64,000 nucleotides of DNA from Kitasatospora sp. MAA19 (GCF_029894125.1 NZ_JARXYZ010000022.1:1-64000); one strand, 5' to 3'. Counted from the stretch's first letter, positions 43,171 through 51,930 are shown. Notes: generated from the sequence alone by a model not told the origin. Program-made: numbers and translations.

Positions 43171-43222
43171 CCACACTGCCGCTTCCCGGACCCCGGATGA
43201 ACGTGGACGGCCGTCCCGGCCG

Positions 43223-43252
43223 CGTCCCGGGACGGCATGACCTGGTGGGACG
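43223..43252 (+). promoter_or_regulatory. Palindrome CGTCCCGGGACG and CCTGGTGGGACG
   Basis: The perfect palindrome (43223-43234) and CCTGGTGGGACG (43241-43252) lie 84 and 66 bp before the start at 43319. This spacing copies the arrangement before 40603. Confidence 0.6.
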
Positions 43253-43318
43253 CGTGAGGCGCTGCTTGGCTGGTGGCCGCCCGGACTCCCTCCCCGGGCC
43301 CACAGGAAGGGGCACACC

Positions 43319-43699
43319 ATGATGCGGACAAAGCTCGGTCTCAAGACGGCTCTCGCCCTGGCCACGGCGGGCGCCACGCTCGCGCTGGCCGCTCCGGCGC
43401 AGGCGTCGACCACCGCGGACTACATCGGCGACGGGTACCCGAACAGCTACCAGAGCGTGCTGTGCGTACAGCAGTTGCTGAACACCTGGGCCTCCAACGG
43501 TGGCATCCAGGGTGTCTCGGTGAAGGAGGACGGCCTCTGGGGTCCCCGGACCAAGGGGCTGGTGACGTACTTCCAGCAGGTCCAGAGCCAGAGCAACCCG
43601 AGCATCGTGCCGGACGGCATCGTCGGGAAGAACACGGGCAACTCGATGGTCTACAGCCACACCCAGCCGTGCTACCAGTTCATCCCGACGTACTTCTGA
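43319..43699 (+). CDS. Small exported peptidoglycan-binding-like protein
   Basis: This 126-residue protein has a Sec signal ending PAQA-ST and a mature domain like that at 38733: YQSVLCVQQLLNTWAS, VSVKEDGLWGPRTKGLVTYFQ, PDGIVGKNTGNSMV and a final PCYQF. Two conserved Cys may form a disulfide. The frame has ATGATG; AGGAAGGGG lies upstream. It is predicted to be a wall-binding protein without enzyme motifs. Confidence 0.82.
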   Translation: MMRTKLGLKTALALATAGATLALAAPAQASTTADYIGDGYPNSYQSVLCVQQLLNTWASNGGIQGVSVKEDGLWGPRTKGLVTYFQQVQSQSNPSIVPDGIVGKNTGNSMVYSHTQPCYQFIPTYF

Positions 43700-43787
43700 T
43701 CACGACCGCCCCGCTCCGCTTCCGGCGGCGGCCCTTCCCTGCCGCCACCCCCTCTCCACTTTCCTTCCCACTCAGTGAGGAACCGTC

Positions 43788-44699
43788 ATGAAGCGCGTCT
43801 CGGCCGTAGTCGCCGCGATGTTCGCCGCGATCCTTGCGGCACTGCTGTCCGCCCCCGTCGCCCAGGCCGCGAGCTGGCCCATCGTCCAGAACGGTGACCG
43901 GGGCGACAATGTGACCACCGTCCAGTACCTGCTGAGCGCCCGCGGCTTCGGGACCACCGCCGACGGTGCCTTCGGCCCCGGCACCCAGGACAAGGTCAAG
44001 AGCTTCCAGAGCGCGAACGGCCTGAACCCGGTGGACGGCGTCGTCGGCACCGACACCTGGTCCAAGCTGATCGTGACCGTCCGTCAGGGCGACAACGGCG
44101 ACGCCGTCAAGGCGCTCCAGGTCCAGCTGAACGCCCACGGTGCCGGGCTCGCCGTGGACGGTGCCTTCGGCGCCGGCACCGACTCCAAGGTGCGGAACTT
44201 CCAGCAGTCCGCGGGCCTGAACCCGGTCGACGGCATCGTCGGCCCCGCCACCTGGGCCGCCCTGGTCTCCGGCGGCGGCAGCACCGGCGGCGGCGGTGGC
44301 GACACCCTGAGCCAGTCGCAGGCCGCCTCGATGCTCTCGTCCGCCGGGATCACCTGGTCCTCCTCGGGCGGCTGCTCCGACCGCAACAACAGCAGCTGCA
44401 CCTCCTTCGACGGCCTGCGCCGCGCCTCGGCGGACGGCGCCGTCGCGCTCAAGCACGCGGTCGGCAGCTGCCCGCTGAACATCACCGGCGGCACCGAGAC
44501 CGGCCACGCCAGCGGCACCTACAGCCACGGGAACGGCTACAAGCTGGACTTCGGCATGATGAGCTGCCTCACCAACTACATCACCGGCAACTTCGCGCAC
44601 AGCGGCACCCGCGCCGACGGCGCCGACCTGTGGACCGCTCCCTCGGGCAACATCTACGCCAACGAGGGCAGCCACTGGGACGTCACCTTCATGAACTGA
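43788..44699 (+). CDS. Exported PG-binding protein with M15-like peptidase domain
   Basis: This 303-residue protein has a Sec signal ending AQAA and two PG_binding_1 repeats (~35-95 and ~100-162; GAFGPGTQDKVKSFQ, GAFGAGTDSKVRNFQ). After a Gly/Ser linker the C-terminal domain contains CTSFDGLRRASADGAVALK, TGHASGTYSHGNGYKLDFG and NEGSHWDVTF. The His, Asp and His in this order fit the zinc site of M15/VanY-like D,D-peptidases, also found in phage endolysins. It should cut stem peptides. A strong terminator follows. Confidence 0.87.
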   Translation: MKRVSAVVAAMFAAILAALLSAPVAQAASWPIVQNGDRGDNVTTVQYLLSARGFGTTADGAFGPGTQDKVKSFQSANGLNPVDGVVGTDTWSKLIVTVRQGDNGDAVKALQVQLNAHGAGLAVDGAFGAGTDSKVRNFQQSAGLNPVDGIVGPATWAALVSGGGSTGGGGGDTLSQSQAASMLSSAGITWSSSGGCSDRNNSSCTSFDGLRRASADGAVALKHAVGSCPLNITGGTETGHASGTYSHGNGYKLDFGMMSCLTNYITGNFAHSGTRADGADLWTAPSGNIYANEGSHWDVTFMN

Positions 44700-44747
44700 C
44701 CGCCGCCGAGGCGGGACCGGCCCGCCGAAGCGGACGCGCACCGTGAG

Positions 44748-44781
44748 GAGAGGGGCACCGGACACACCCGGTGCCCCTCTC
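44748..44781 (+). terminator. Terminator hairpin, 14-bp perfect stem
   Basis: Arms 44748-44761 and 44768-44781 are fully complementary with loop ACACAC, 48 bp after the stop at 44699. It closes the wall-lytic cluster. Confidence 0.8.
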
Positions 44782-44959
44782 CCGTTCCCACCACCCGGCC
44801 CGGCCGGGCCTTCACCCCCGGCGGGTCGGGGGACCGGCGGAGCCCGAAGCACAGGGCGGTCCGTTCAGCCCCGGGCATCGCGGTGGTCGCTACCTTCGAT
44901 GGGTCGGGTCGCGCCGAAAGTCGGATTTCCGGGCGCGGGGCGCTGTCTAGGCTCGGGGT

Positions 44960-45157
44960 ATGAAGACCCTGCTCGGCTATCTCGGTTTCGTCCTGATCCT
45001 CGGCGGCGGGTCCGGCCTGCTGGCGGACCGGCTGGAGGGCTTCCGCCTGTTCGGCTTCGTCCGCTTCCTGGTGCCGGAGGGTCATGAGACCGCGGGGTAC
45101 GCCATCCTGCTGGTGCTCGGCATCCTGCTGGCGATCCCCGCGGCCCGCCGGGGCTAA
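44960..45157 (+). CDS. Small two-helix membrane protein
   Basis: This 65-aa protein has two hydrophobic segments (LGYLGFVLILGGGSGLL and GYAILLVLGILLAIPA) joined by a short polar turn, and nothing else recognisable. No Shine-Dalgarno is present, but TAGGCT lies about 7 bases before ATG, so the mRNA is probably leaderless. It overlaps by four bases, tail to tail, with the TetR gene on the other strand. Confidence 0.75.
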   Translation: MKTLLGYLGFVLILGGGSGLLADRLEGFRLFGFVRFLVPEGHETAGYAILLVLGILLAIPAARRG

Positions 45158-45930
45158 TCAGCGGCAGCGGCGGAGGCCGCCACGCCGTCGAGCAGGACGG
45201 CGAGGCCGGTGCGGAAGGCCTCCTGGTCGCGGTCCTGCGGGGTACCGTCGGCGGCGCCCTGCAGTGCGGTCAGCAGGGGGAAGCGCTCGGGGAAGTCCGG
45301 TGCCAGTTCGGCGAGTCGGGCGGATCGGGTGGTCCACCAGTCCTCGTCGGCGACGCCGGTCGCGGCGGCCGCGCCGCGCGATTCGGCGGCCACCGCCGCC
45401 ATGCCGCGGACGAGCTGCCAGAGCGCCGCGACCACGCCGGGCAGCCGCCCCGGGGCGAGGGCGGCCGGCCGCAGGGCGCGCAACAGGCGTTCCATGGCGG
45501 CCAGTTCGGCCGGGCCGAGCACCGGGCGGGCCTGGGACACCTGGAGCATCCAGGGGTGGCGCAGGTAGCAGGCGTACAGTTCCTCGGCCCAGGCGGTGAC
45601 GGCCGATCGCCAGCCGTCCGCGACCGGGGGGTCGGCCGGGAGTTCGGCGAGTGCCCGGTCGTGCATCAGGTCGAGGAGTTCGGCCTTGCCCGGCACGTAG
45701 GTGTAGAGGGCCATCGCGGTGCGGCCGAGCCGCTCGCCGACGGCGCGCATCGAGAGCGCGGCCATGCCGTCCGTGTCGGCCACCGCGATGCCGGCGGACA
45801 CGATCGCGTCCACGCTGAGGCCCGGCTTGGGGCCGCTGCGCCCGGTACGCCCGGTGCCCGGTTCCGGTGTCGCGCCCCAGAGCAGGGACAGGGACCGGTG
45901 GGCGTCGCCCTGTCCCGCGTAGACGACCAT
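45154..45930 (-). CDS. TetR-family regulator
   Basis: This 258-residue repressor has the HTH in IVSAGIAVADTDGMAALSMR and LGRTAMALYTYVPGKAELLD, and a large TetR_C_1-type domain of the TetR/ActII class (DPPVADGWRSAVTAWAEELYA). ATG 45930 has AAGGAG eight bases upstream. It is divergent from the siderophore-interacting protein gene, and two inverted copies of TTTAYGCCRTAAGG lie between them. This suggests autorepression and control of that neighbour. Confidence 0.9.
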   Translation of the reverse strand: MVVYAGQGDAHRSLSLLWGATPEPGTGRTGRSGPKPGLSVDAIVSAGIAVADTDGMAALSMRAVGERLGRTAMALYTYVPGKAELLDLMHDRALAELPADPPVADGWRSAVTAWAEELYACYLRHPWMLQVSQARPVLGPAELAAMERLLRALRPAALAPGRLPGVVAALWQLVRGMAAVAAESRGAAAATGVADEDWWTTRSARLAELAPDFPERFPLLTALQGAADGTPQDRDQEAFRTGLAVLLDGVAASAAAAD

Positions 45931-45939
45931 GCAGCAACT

Positions 45940-45989
45940 CCTTATGGCGTAAAGTAACTTCGGCCACGGCAACTCTTTATGCCGTAAGG
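45940..45989. promoter_or_regulatory. Two inverted operator boxes TTTAYGCCRTAAGG
   Basis: On the minus strand 45953-45940 reads TTTACGCCATAAGG; on the plus strand 45976-45989 reads TTTATGCCGTAAGG. They match at 12 of 14 positions and face each other in the divergent promoter region. The first also contains the TetR gene's own ribosome-binding site. Confidence 0.65.
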
Positions 45990-46012
45990 TTATCAATCGA
46001 AGGGGTTTCGCG

Positions 46013-46864
46013 ATGACACTGCCCGTCACCTTCGTCGAGGTCGTCGAGGTCCGCCGGATCACGCCGCGCACCGCCCGGGTCACCTTCGAGGCCGGGGCCC
46101 TGGCGGACTCCGTGGGCGTGGCGCCCGACCAGCAGGTCAAGCTGTGCTTCCCCCGCCCCGGGCAGGCGGAGCCCGAACTGCCGGCGCAGAGCGACGATCC
46201 GATGAGCTGGTACCAGGCGTACCTGGCGATCCCCGAGGCCGCGCGCCCGCTGCTGCGCAGCTTCACCCTCCGCCGCCGTCGGCCCGGCACCCGGCTGGTC
46301 GAGATCGACTTCGTCCTGCACGGCGACAGCGGTCCGGCCGCGGCCTGGGCGGACCGCGCCGCGCCCGGGCAGCGGCTCGGCATGGTCGGTCCCTCGGCCT
46401 TGTACGCCCCGACGGTCCCGTTCGCCGAGGCGGCCGCCGCTGCCGACTGGGTGCTGCTGGCCGGGGACGAGACGGCCCTGCCGGCGATCGCGACGCTGGT
46501 CGCGGCGCTGCCCGCCGGAGTGCGGGCGGTGGCGTTCGTCGAGGTCGCGGACGAGGCCGAGCGGCAGCCGCTGGAGAGCGGTGCCGAACTGGCCGTGCAC
46601 TGGCTGACCCGGTGCGGGCGGGCTCCGGGGGAGGCGCTGGTCGGGGCCGTCCGGGCCGCCGGGCTGCCGGGCGGCACGCCGTTCGCCTGGCTGGCCGGCG
46701 AGGCGGGCGCGGTGCGGGCGCTGCGCCGGCAGCTGGTGGAGGAGCGCGGGGTGCCGAAGTCGTCGATCGACTTCACCGGGTACTGGCGCCACCGGTTGAC
46801 CCAGGACGACGCGCCCACCGCCGAGGATCTGGCGGACGCCCAGGAGCGGTTCGCGGCCTCCTGA
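46013..46864 (+). CDS. Siderophore-interacting protein (FAD ferric reductase, ViuB type)
   Basis: This protein (283 aa) has an N-terminal FAD-binding barrel (VRRITPRTARVTFEA, LLRSFTLRRRRPGTRLVEID with the flavin RxFT-like motif, FVLHGDSGPAAAWA) and a C-terminal SIP domain (WVLLAGDETALPAIATLV, FAWLAGEAGAVRALRRQL, GYWRHRLTQDD). Such enzymes reduce imported Fe(III)-siderophores in the cytoplasm. No siderophore transporter is adjacent. The boxes upstream indicate TetR control rather than a recognisable iron box. Confidence 0.9.
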   Translation: MTLPVTFVEVVEVRRITPRTARVTFEAGALADSVGVAPDQQVKLCFPRPGQAEPELPAQSDDPMSWYQAYLAIPEAARPLLRSFTLRRRRPGTRLVEIDFVLHGDSGPAAAWADRAAPGQRLGMVGPSALYAPTVPFAEAAAAADWVLLAGDETALPAIATLVAALPAGVRAVAFVEVADEAERQPLESGAELAVHWLTRCGRAPGEALVGAVRAAGLPGGTPFAWLAGEAGAVRALRRQLVEERGVPKSSIDFTGYWRHRLTQDDAPTAEDLADAQERFAAS

Positions 46865-47293
46865 TCCCGTCCTTGCGGTCGCGGCGGCCGGGCTTTCCGG
46901 CCGCCCTCCCGCGGCCGCCGGCTCTGTCATGTCCGGTTTCAGTGCGGGCGTGCGGGGAAGGGTCTGTGGCGGTGTTGACGATGTGTCGCAGGTGGCGGTG
47001 GTTCGCCAGTGTCCAGAGTTCGCCACCGACATTTTTCGACCGGGATCGAACGGATCCGGCCGGGCCCGGTCAGGGGAAAAGGGGCGGACATGGCCCGATT
47101 TCTGCTGTGAATTTTACTTTCTGATGGTCTTTTTTACTTTTTAATGGGCATTTCCCCCCTTGTCGTGGTCGTGTCGGATGCGCTGGAATGCGACCGCTGT
47201 CGGGACGCGCGGTCCGGAGCAACCACGCGTCCGACAGGATCCGCGTACGCTGGGCTGCGCAACCTGACGTCTCATCAGACGAAAGGATGTCCA
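46865..47293 (+). promoter_or_regulatory. 429-bp leader with an AT-rich repeat pair upstream of the subtilase-like gene
   Basis: No gene is supported. At 47112-47127 and 47132-47147 two 16-bp units (TTTTACTTTCTGATGG and TTTTACTTTTTAATGG, 14/16 identical) lie 20 bp apart, two helical turns. The surrounding ~50 bp is very AT-rich for this genome. It is probably the promoter or an activator site for the gene at 47294. Confidence 0.5.
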
Positions 47294-50200
47294 TTGATCG
47301 GCTGGCGGAAATCCCAGCTAGCAGCTGCCGTCACGGTCACCGCCGCGTCCATGGTCCTGACCTTCGGGTCCAGCGCCAACGCGACTCCGGTCCCCGACTC
47401 GCAGAACGCCCCCGTGGCGTCCGCGGACGGGGCCCCGGTGCCGGTGATCGTGATTCTCAAGGACCAGATAGCGGACGCCCCGGCCGACAACGGCCACCTC
47501 GGCGCCCGTAAGCAGAAGGCCGCGAACGCCCAGGCGCCGCTGCTGGACAAGGTCAAGGCCAACGGCGGCACCAACATCAAGAGCTTCGTGGTCGGGAACG
47601 CGTTCTCGGCCACCGTCAGCCCGGCGCTGCGCGCCGCGCTGCTCGCCGACCCGGCCGTCGCCTCGGTGGTGGCGGACGAGCAGGTCGCCGTCGCGCCGCC
47701 GGCCGCCGGCGCGGCCAAGAAGGACGCCGCGGACACCACGGCCGGCGCCAAGGCGCCCAAGGCCGCCGCCGCCCCGCAGGCCGTTTCGGGCAGCAACGGC
47801 AGCCAGGGCGCGGAGCAGAACGCGACCAACACGGTCTGCCCGTCCGACCCGTCCCAGCCGCTGCTGGAGCCGGAGGGCCTCTACTCCACGCACGCCGTCG
47901 GCGCCGGCGGCAAGCCCGGCGCGGCCGACCTGGCCACCGGCAAGGGCGTCAAGGTCGCCTACATCGCGGACGGCCTCGACCCGAACAACCCGGACTTCAT
48001 CCGGGCCGACGGCTCGCACGCGGTCGTCGACTACCAGGACTTCGCGGGCGACGGCGTGGACGCGCCGACCGGTGGCGCGGAGGCCTTCGGCGACGCCTCG
48101 GCGGTCATCGCACAGGGCCGCCAGGTGTACGACGTCGCGAAGTTCGTCAACTCCTCGCGCGCCCTGCCGGCCGGCTGCAACATCCGCATCCGCGGCCTCG
48201 CCCCGGACGCCTCGCTGGTCGCCCTGCGGGCCGGCGGCGAGATCATGTCCAACTCGTCGATCCTGCAGTCCATCGACTACGCGGTCTCGGTCGCGAAGGT
48301 CGACGTGCTGAACGAGTCCTTCGGCGGCAACGTCACCCCGGACAGCGGCGCGCACGACACCATCTCGCTCTTCAACGACCAGGCCGTCAAGGCCGGTGTC
48401 ACCGTCTCCGTCTCCTCCGGCGACGCGGGCATCAGCGGCACCATCGGCACCCCGGCCACCGACCCGAACGTGATCGCGGTCGGTGCCTCCACGGACAACC
48501 AGAACTACCAGCAGACCGGTTACGCGGCTTCCCAGTTCTCCAACAAGACCTGGAGCGACAACCGCATCTCCGCGCTCTCCTCGGGCGGCTTCACCCAGGC
48601 CGGCCGCACGGTCGACCTGGTCGCGCCGGGCGAGTCGGACTGGGCGCTCTGCTCGCCCGACACCAGCAAGTACACCGACTGCACGGGCTTCAGCGGCCAG
48701 GGTTCGCCGATCCAGTCGTTCGGCGGCACCAGCCAGGCCGCGCCGTTCGTCACCGGCGCCGCGGCCCTGGTCATCCAGGCCTACCGCGACACCCACCACG
48801 GCCAGTCGCCCGCTCCGGCGCTGGTGAAGAAGTTCATCACCGGCACCGCTCAGGACCTCGGCGTGCCGGCCGAGGAGCAGGGCGCCGGTCTGCTGAACGT
48901 CCGTGCGGCCGTCGAGGCCGCCCGCGGCTACCAGGGTGGCTCCGGCTCGTCCGACAGCAAGACCGTCGTCGTCACCTCCGGTCAGGTCGACGTCGCCGGC
49001 ACCCCCGGCTCGACCCACACCGCCGACGTGACCGTCACCAACACCAGTGGCGCCACCCAGACGGTCAGCGGTGCGACCCGCACCTTCGTCCCGCAGGCGA
49101 GCAACCAGCAGACCGTCCAGCTGGACACGGCCTCGACCGACACCTTCAAGTACGCCACCAACGGCGCCACCTGGGTGCAGAAGCAGGTCAAGTTCACCGT
49201 CCCGGCCGGCGCCGACCGCCTCGCGGCGTCGATCGCCTGGCAGGGTGCGGCCAGCCCGGTCGTCAACGGCCCGGTGGTCCGCATGACGCTGCTCGACCCG
49301 TCGGGCCGCTTCGAGACCAACACCCGTCCGCAGGGCGGTGCCACCTCGGCGAACTTCGGCCTGGTGGACGTCCCGCACCCGGTGGCCGGCGAGTGGACCG
49401 CCATCCTGTACACCCCGGCGGGCAAGGCCGGCTACAACGGCCCGGTCCAGCTGGGCACCGCCACCCAGCGCGCGGTGCCGGCCGGCGCCGTCAGCCCGAC
49501 CGTCGCGGACCTGAAGCCGGGTGAGACCAAGACCCTGAAGGTCCAGCTCACCACCCCGGCGACCAGCGGCGACTCCAGCGAGTCGATCACCGTGGCCGGC
49601 TCCAACGGCACCACCACCAGCGTCCCGGTCGTGCTCCGCAGCCTCGTCCCGGTCAACCAGGGCACCGGCACCTTCACCGGCACCATCACCGGTGGCAACG
49701 GCCGCGGCTCCTCGCCGACGCAGAGCTTCGCGTACGCCTTCGACGTCCCGAAGGGCCAGAAGGACCTGCGCGTCGGCCTCACCGTCGCCAAGGACTCGAA
49801 GCTGCTCATGCAGGGCGCGCTGATCAGCCCGAACGGCACCCCGATCGACATCGAGGGCAACGGCCTGCTCGACGCGCAGGGCAACCTGACCGGCACCACC
49901 GGGGGCGTCTCGGCCACCACCGTCAACCCGGCCGCCGGCCGCTGGCGGTTCGTCCTGAACGTGCTCGGCCCGGTCAGCGGCCAGGAGCTCGCCCAGGACT
50001 TCACCGGCACCGTCGCGTTCAACCAGAACCGCGCCACCGCCGCCGGCCTGCCGAACGACGCGCGCACCAAGCTGGCGGCCGGCAAGCCGGTCACCGTCCA
50101 GGTGAACTACACCAACAACACCGTCGCCCCGCAGAACATCTCGGCCGACGGTCGCCTGGACCGCCGGGCGGACCTCCCGCTGGTGCCGCAGGGCGCCTCC

Positions 50201-50794
50201 GCGACGGTCAGCCTGCCGCTGAGCCTCACCTCCGCGGTGCCGTCCTTCCTCGTCCCGCCGGGCACCGACCAGCTGAAGGCGGTGGCGGCCTCCTCGACGC
50301 CGGCCCACCTGGAGCTGTCCGGCACCACCGGCTCGCCGGACCTCTTCGGTGACCTGAAGAAGGCCCAGGACGGTTCGACCATCTCGGTCGTGACCGACAC
50401 CGGCAGCCAGGCCCAGCCGATCCTCCCCGGCGTGTGGGGCACCTTCCTGCAGCAGATCGGTCCGTTCGGCACCGCCGGCGCCCCGACCGGCACCGCCACC
50501 ATCACGGCGACCGCGCACACCCAGGCGTTCGACCCGGCGCTGGCCTCCAGCACCGGTGACCCGTACGCCCGCGCGGTCGACGCCACGGCCCCGGCCGCCA
50601 ACCCGGTGACCGTCCAGCCGGGTGCCAGCGGCTCGCTGCAGGTGACCGTCACCCCGACCGGCCCGAAGGGCAGCACCGTCCACGGTGTGCTGTACCTGGT
50701 GTCCGGCCCCACCTCGCTGGCGACCGCCAACAACGTCCTGAGCACCACCGGTTCGGTGCTCGCGGCGATCCCGTACAGCTACACGGTGAACTGA
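47294..50794 (+). CDS. Large secreted S8-like (subtilase-fold) protein lacking the catalytic His
   Basis: This 1166-residue exported protein starts at TTG 47294 (AAAGGATG upstream) with a Sec signal ending SANATP. An I9-like propeptide follows (~45-135), then a subtilase-type domain (~190-560) and about 600 residues of beta-sandwich C-terminal domains. Asp ~226 is in YIADGLD, oxyanion Asn ~340 in LNESFGG, and Ser ~480 in FGGTSQAAP. Where HGTHVAG should be, the sequence is GGAEAFGDASAV, with Glu ~263 and Asp ~267 and no His. It may be inactive, or may use acidic residues as sedolisins do. A terminator follows. Confidence 0.88.
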   Translation: MIGWRKSQLAAAVTVTAASMVLTFGSSANATPVPDSQNAPVASADGAPVPVIVILKDQIADAPADNGHLGARKQKAANAQAPLLDKVKANGGTNIKSFVVGNAFSATVSPALRAALLADPAVASVVADEQVAVAPPAAGAAKKDAADTTAGAKAPKAAAAPQAVSGSNGSQGAEQNATNTVCPSDPSQPLLEPEGLYSTHAVGAGGKPGAADLATGKGVKVAYIADGLDPNNPDFIRADGSHAVVDYQDFAGDGVDAPTGGAEAFGDASAVIAQGRQVYDVAKFVNSSRALPAGCNIRIRGLAPDASLVALRAGGEIMSNSSILQSIDYAVSVAKVDVLNESFGGNVTPDSGAHDTISLFNDQAVKAGVTVSVSSGDAGISGTIGTPATDPNVIAVGASTDNQNYQQTGYAASQFSNKTWSDNRISALSSGGFTQAGRTVDLVAPGESDWALCSPDTSKYTDCTGFSGQGSPIQSFGGTSQAAPFVTGAAALVIQAYRDTHHGQSPAPALVKKFITGTAQDLGVPAEEQGAGLLNVRAAVEAARGYQGGSGSSDSKTVVVTSGQVDVAGTPGSTHTADVTVTNTSGATQTVSGATRTFVPQASNQQTVQLDTASTDTFKYATNGATWVQKQVKFTVPAGADRLAASIAWQGAASPVVNGPVVRMTLLDPSGRFETNTRPQGGATSANFGLVDVPHPVAGEWTAILYTPAGKAGYNGPVQLGTATQRAVPAGAVSPTVADLKPGETKTLKVQLTTPATSGDSSESITVAGSNGTTTSVPVVLRSLVPVNQGTGTFTGTITGGNGRGSSPTQSFAYAFDVPKGQKDLRVGLTVAKDSKLLMQGALISPNGTPIDIEGNGLLDAQGNLTGTTGGVSATTVNPAAGRWRFVLNVLGPVSGQELAQDFTGTVAFNQNRATAAGLPNDARTKLAAGKPVTVQVNYTNNTVAPQNISADGRLDRRADLPLVPQGASATVSLPLSLTSAVPSFLVPPGTDQLKAVAASSTPAHLELSGTTGSPDLFGDLKKAQDGSTISVVTDTGSQAQPILPGVWGTFLQQIGPFGTAGAPTGTATITATAHTQAFDPALASSTGDPYARAVDATAPAANPVTVQPGASGSLQVTVTPTGPKGSTVHGVLYLVSGPTSLATANNVLSTTGSVLAAIPYSYTVN

Positions 50795-50807
50795 CGCACC
50801 ACCATGA

Positions 50808-50845
50808 GGCCGAGGCCGTCCCGGAGTTCCGGGGCGGCCTCGGCC
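50808..50845 (+). terminator. Terminator hairpin
   Basis: Arms 50808-50824 and 50829-50845 form a 17-bp stem with a single G-T pair and loop AGTT, 14 bp after the stop at 50794. Confidence 0.75.
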
Positions 50846-50952
50846 GCGTCGCGTGCGGGGCGGGGGGAATGCCCGGGGCTCCGGGGGTGTTGGGGCGGGC
50901 AGAACCGGGGCGGCCGACGCCCCGGACCTTCGGAGCGGACCGGGAGCGGGAG

Positions 50953-51930
50953 TTGAACGACGCGATCAAGCACAGCCACGTCGAGGTGAACGGCGTGCGG
51001 CTGCACCTGGCGGAACAGGGCGAGGGCCCCCTGGTCCTGCTGCTGCACGGCTTCCCGGAGAGCTGGTACTCCTGGCGGCACCAGTTCGGCCCCCTCGCGG
51101 AGGCCGGTTACCGGGTCGTCGCCCCCGACCAGCGCGGGTACGCCCGCAGCGAGCAGCCCGAGTCCGTGGACGCGTACAGCCTGCTGCACCTGGTCGGCGA
51201 CGTGACGGCGCTGATCGGCGCGCTCGGCGAGGAGCGGGCCGTCGTGGTCGGGCACGACTGGGGCGCCCCGGTCGCCTGGGCCGCCGCCACGCTGCGGCCG
51301 GATCTGGTGCGCGGCGTCGCCGGGTTGAGCGTCCCGCCGGTGGGCGTGAGCGGGCTGCGGCCGACGAGCGAGTCCCGGGAGAGGTTCGGCGAGGGCTTCT
51401 ACCAGATCTACTTCCAGCAGCCCGGCCGGGCCGACGCCGAGCTGGCGGCCGACATCAAGTCGAGCTTCCGCCGCATCCTCGGGGGCACCCACCCCGACGG
51501 CAAGCCACGGGCGTGGGTCGTGCCCGAGGGCAAGACCCTGCTGGACACCGTCCCGGAGCCGGAGCGGCTGCCGGACTGGCTCACCGAGGCGGACATCGAC
51601 GCCTTCGCGGCCGACTACGCCCGGCACGGCGAGCACGCCTTCACCGGCGGGCTCAACTGGTACCGCAACATCGACCGCAACGCCGAACTGCTGACCGCCT
51701 TCGACGGCCTGACGGTGCAGGTCCCGGCGCTGTACGTGGCCGGCGAACTGGACCTGGTGAACGCGCTCGTCCCGCCGGACGTGCTGGCGCACCTGCTGGG
51801 CCGGGTGCCCCGGCTGCACCGCCACGTCCGGCTGCCGGAGACCGGGCACTGGACGCAGCAGGAGCGCCCGGCCGAGGTGAACGAGGCGCTGCTGGACTTC
51901 CTGAAGCACCTGGACGACCAAGCGGCCTGA
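50953..51930 (+). CDS. Alpha/beta-hydrolase, epoxide hydrolase type
   Basis: This protein (325 aa from TTG 50953, GGAG just upstream) has the oxyanion segment LLHGFPESWYSWRHQF, nucleophile elbow VVGHDWGAPVAWA (Asp ~102) and catalytic His ~299 in TGHWTQQERP. Asp rather than Ser in the elbow and a cap-domain Tyr in NWYRNI point to soluble epoxide hydrolases, although haloalkane dehalogenases share the Asp. A longer frame from 50869 is possible but overlaps nothing conserved. Confidence 0.88.
   Translation: MNDAIKHSHVEVNGVRLHLAEQGEGPLVLLLHGFPESWYSWRHQFGPLAEAGYRVVAPDQRGYARSEQPESVDAYSLLHLVGDVTALIGALGEERAVVVGHDWGAPVAWAAATLRPDLVRGVAGLSVPPVGVSGLRPTSESRERFGEGFYQIYFQQPGRADAELAADIKSSFRRILGGTHPDGKPRAWVVPEGKTLLDTVPEPERLPDWLTEADIDAFAADYARHGEHAFTGGLNWYRNIDRNAELLTAFDGLTVQVPALYVAGELDLVNALVPPDVLAHLLGRVPRLHRHVRLPETGHWTQQERPAEVNEALLDFLKHLDDQAA

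Noticed and set aside
46929..47144. A short frame in the leader of the subtilase-like gene
   Set aside because: No ribosome-binding site and no homology; its end lies in the AT-rich repeat region, which better fits a promoter.
47318..50683. A 1121-codon open frame opposite the subtilase-like gene
   Set aside because: It is a mirror of a real high-GC gene on the plus strand; composition is Gly/Arg/Val-rich with no domain or signal.
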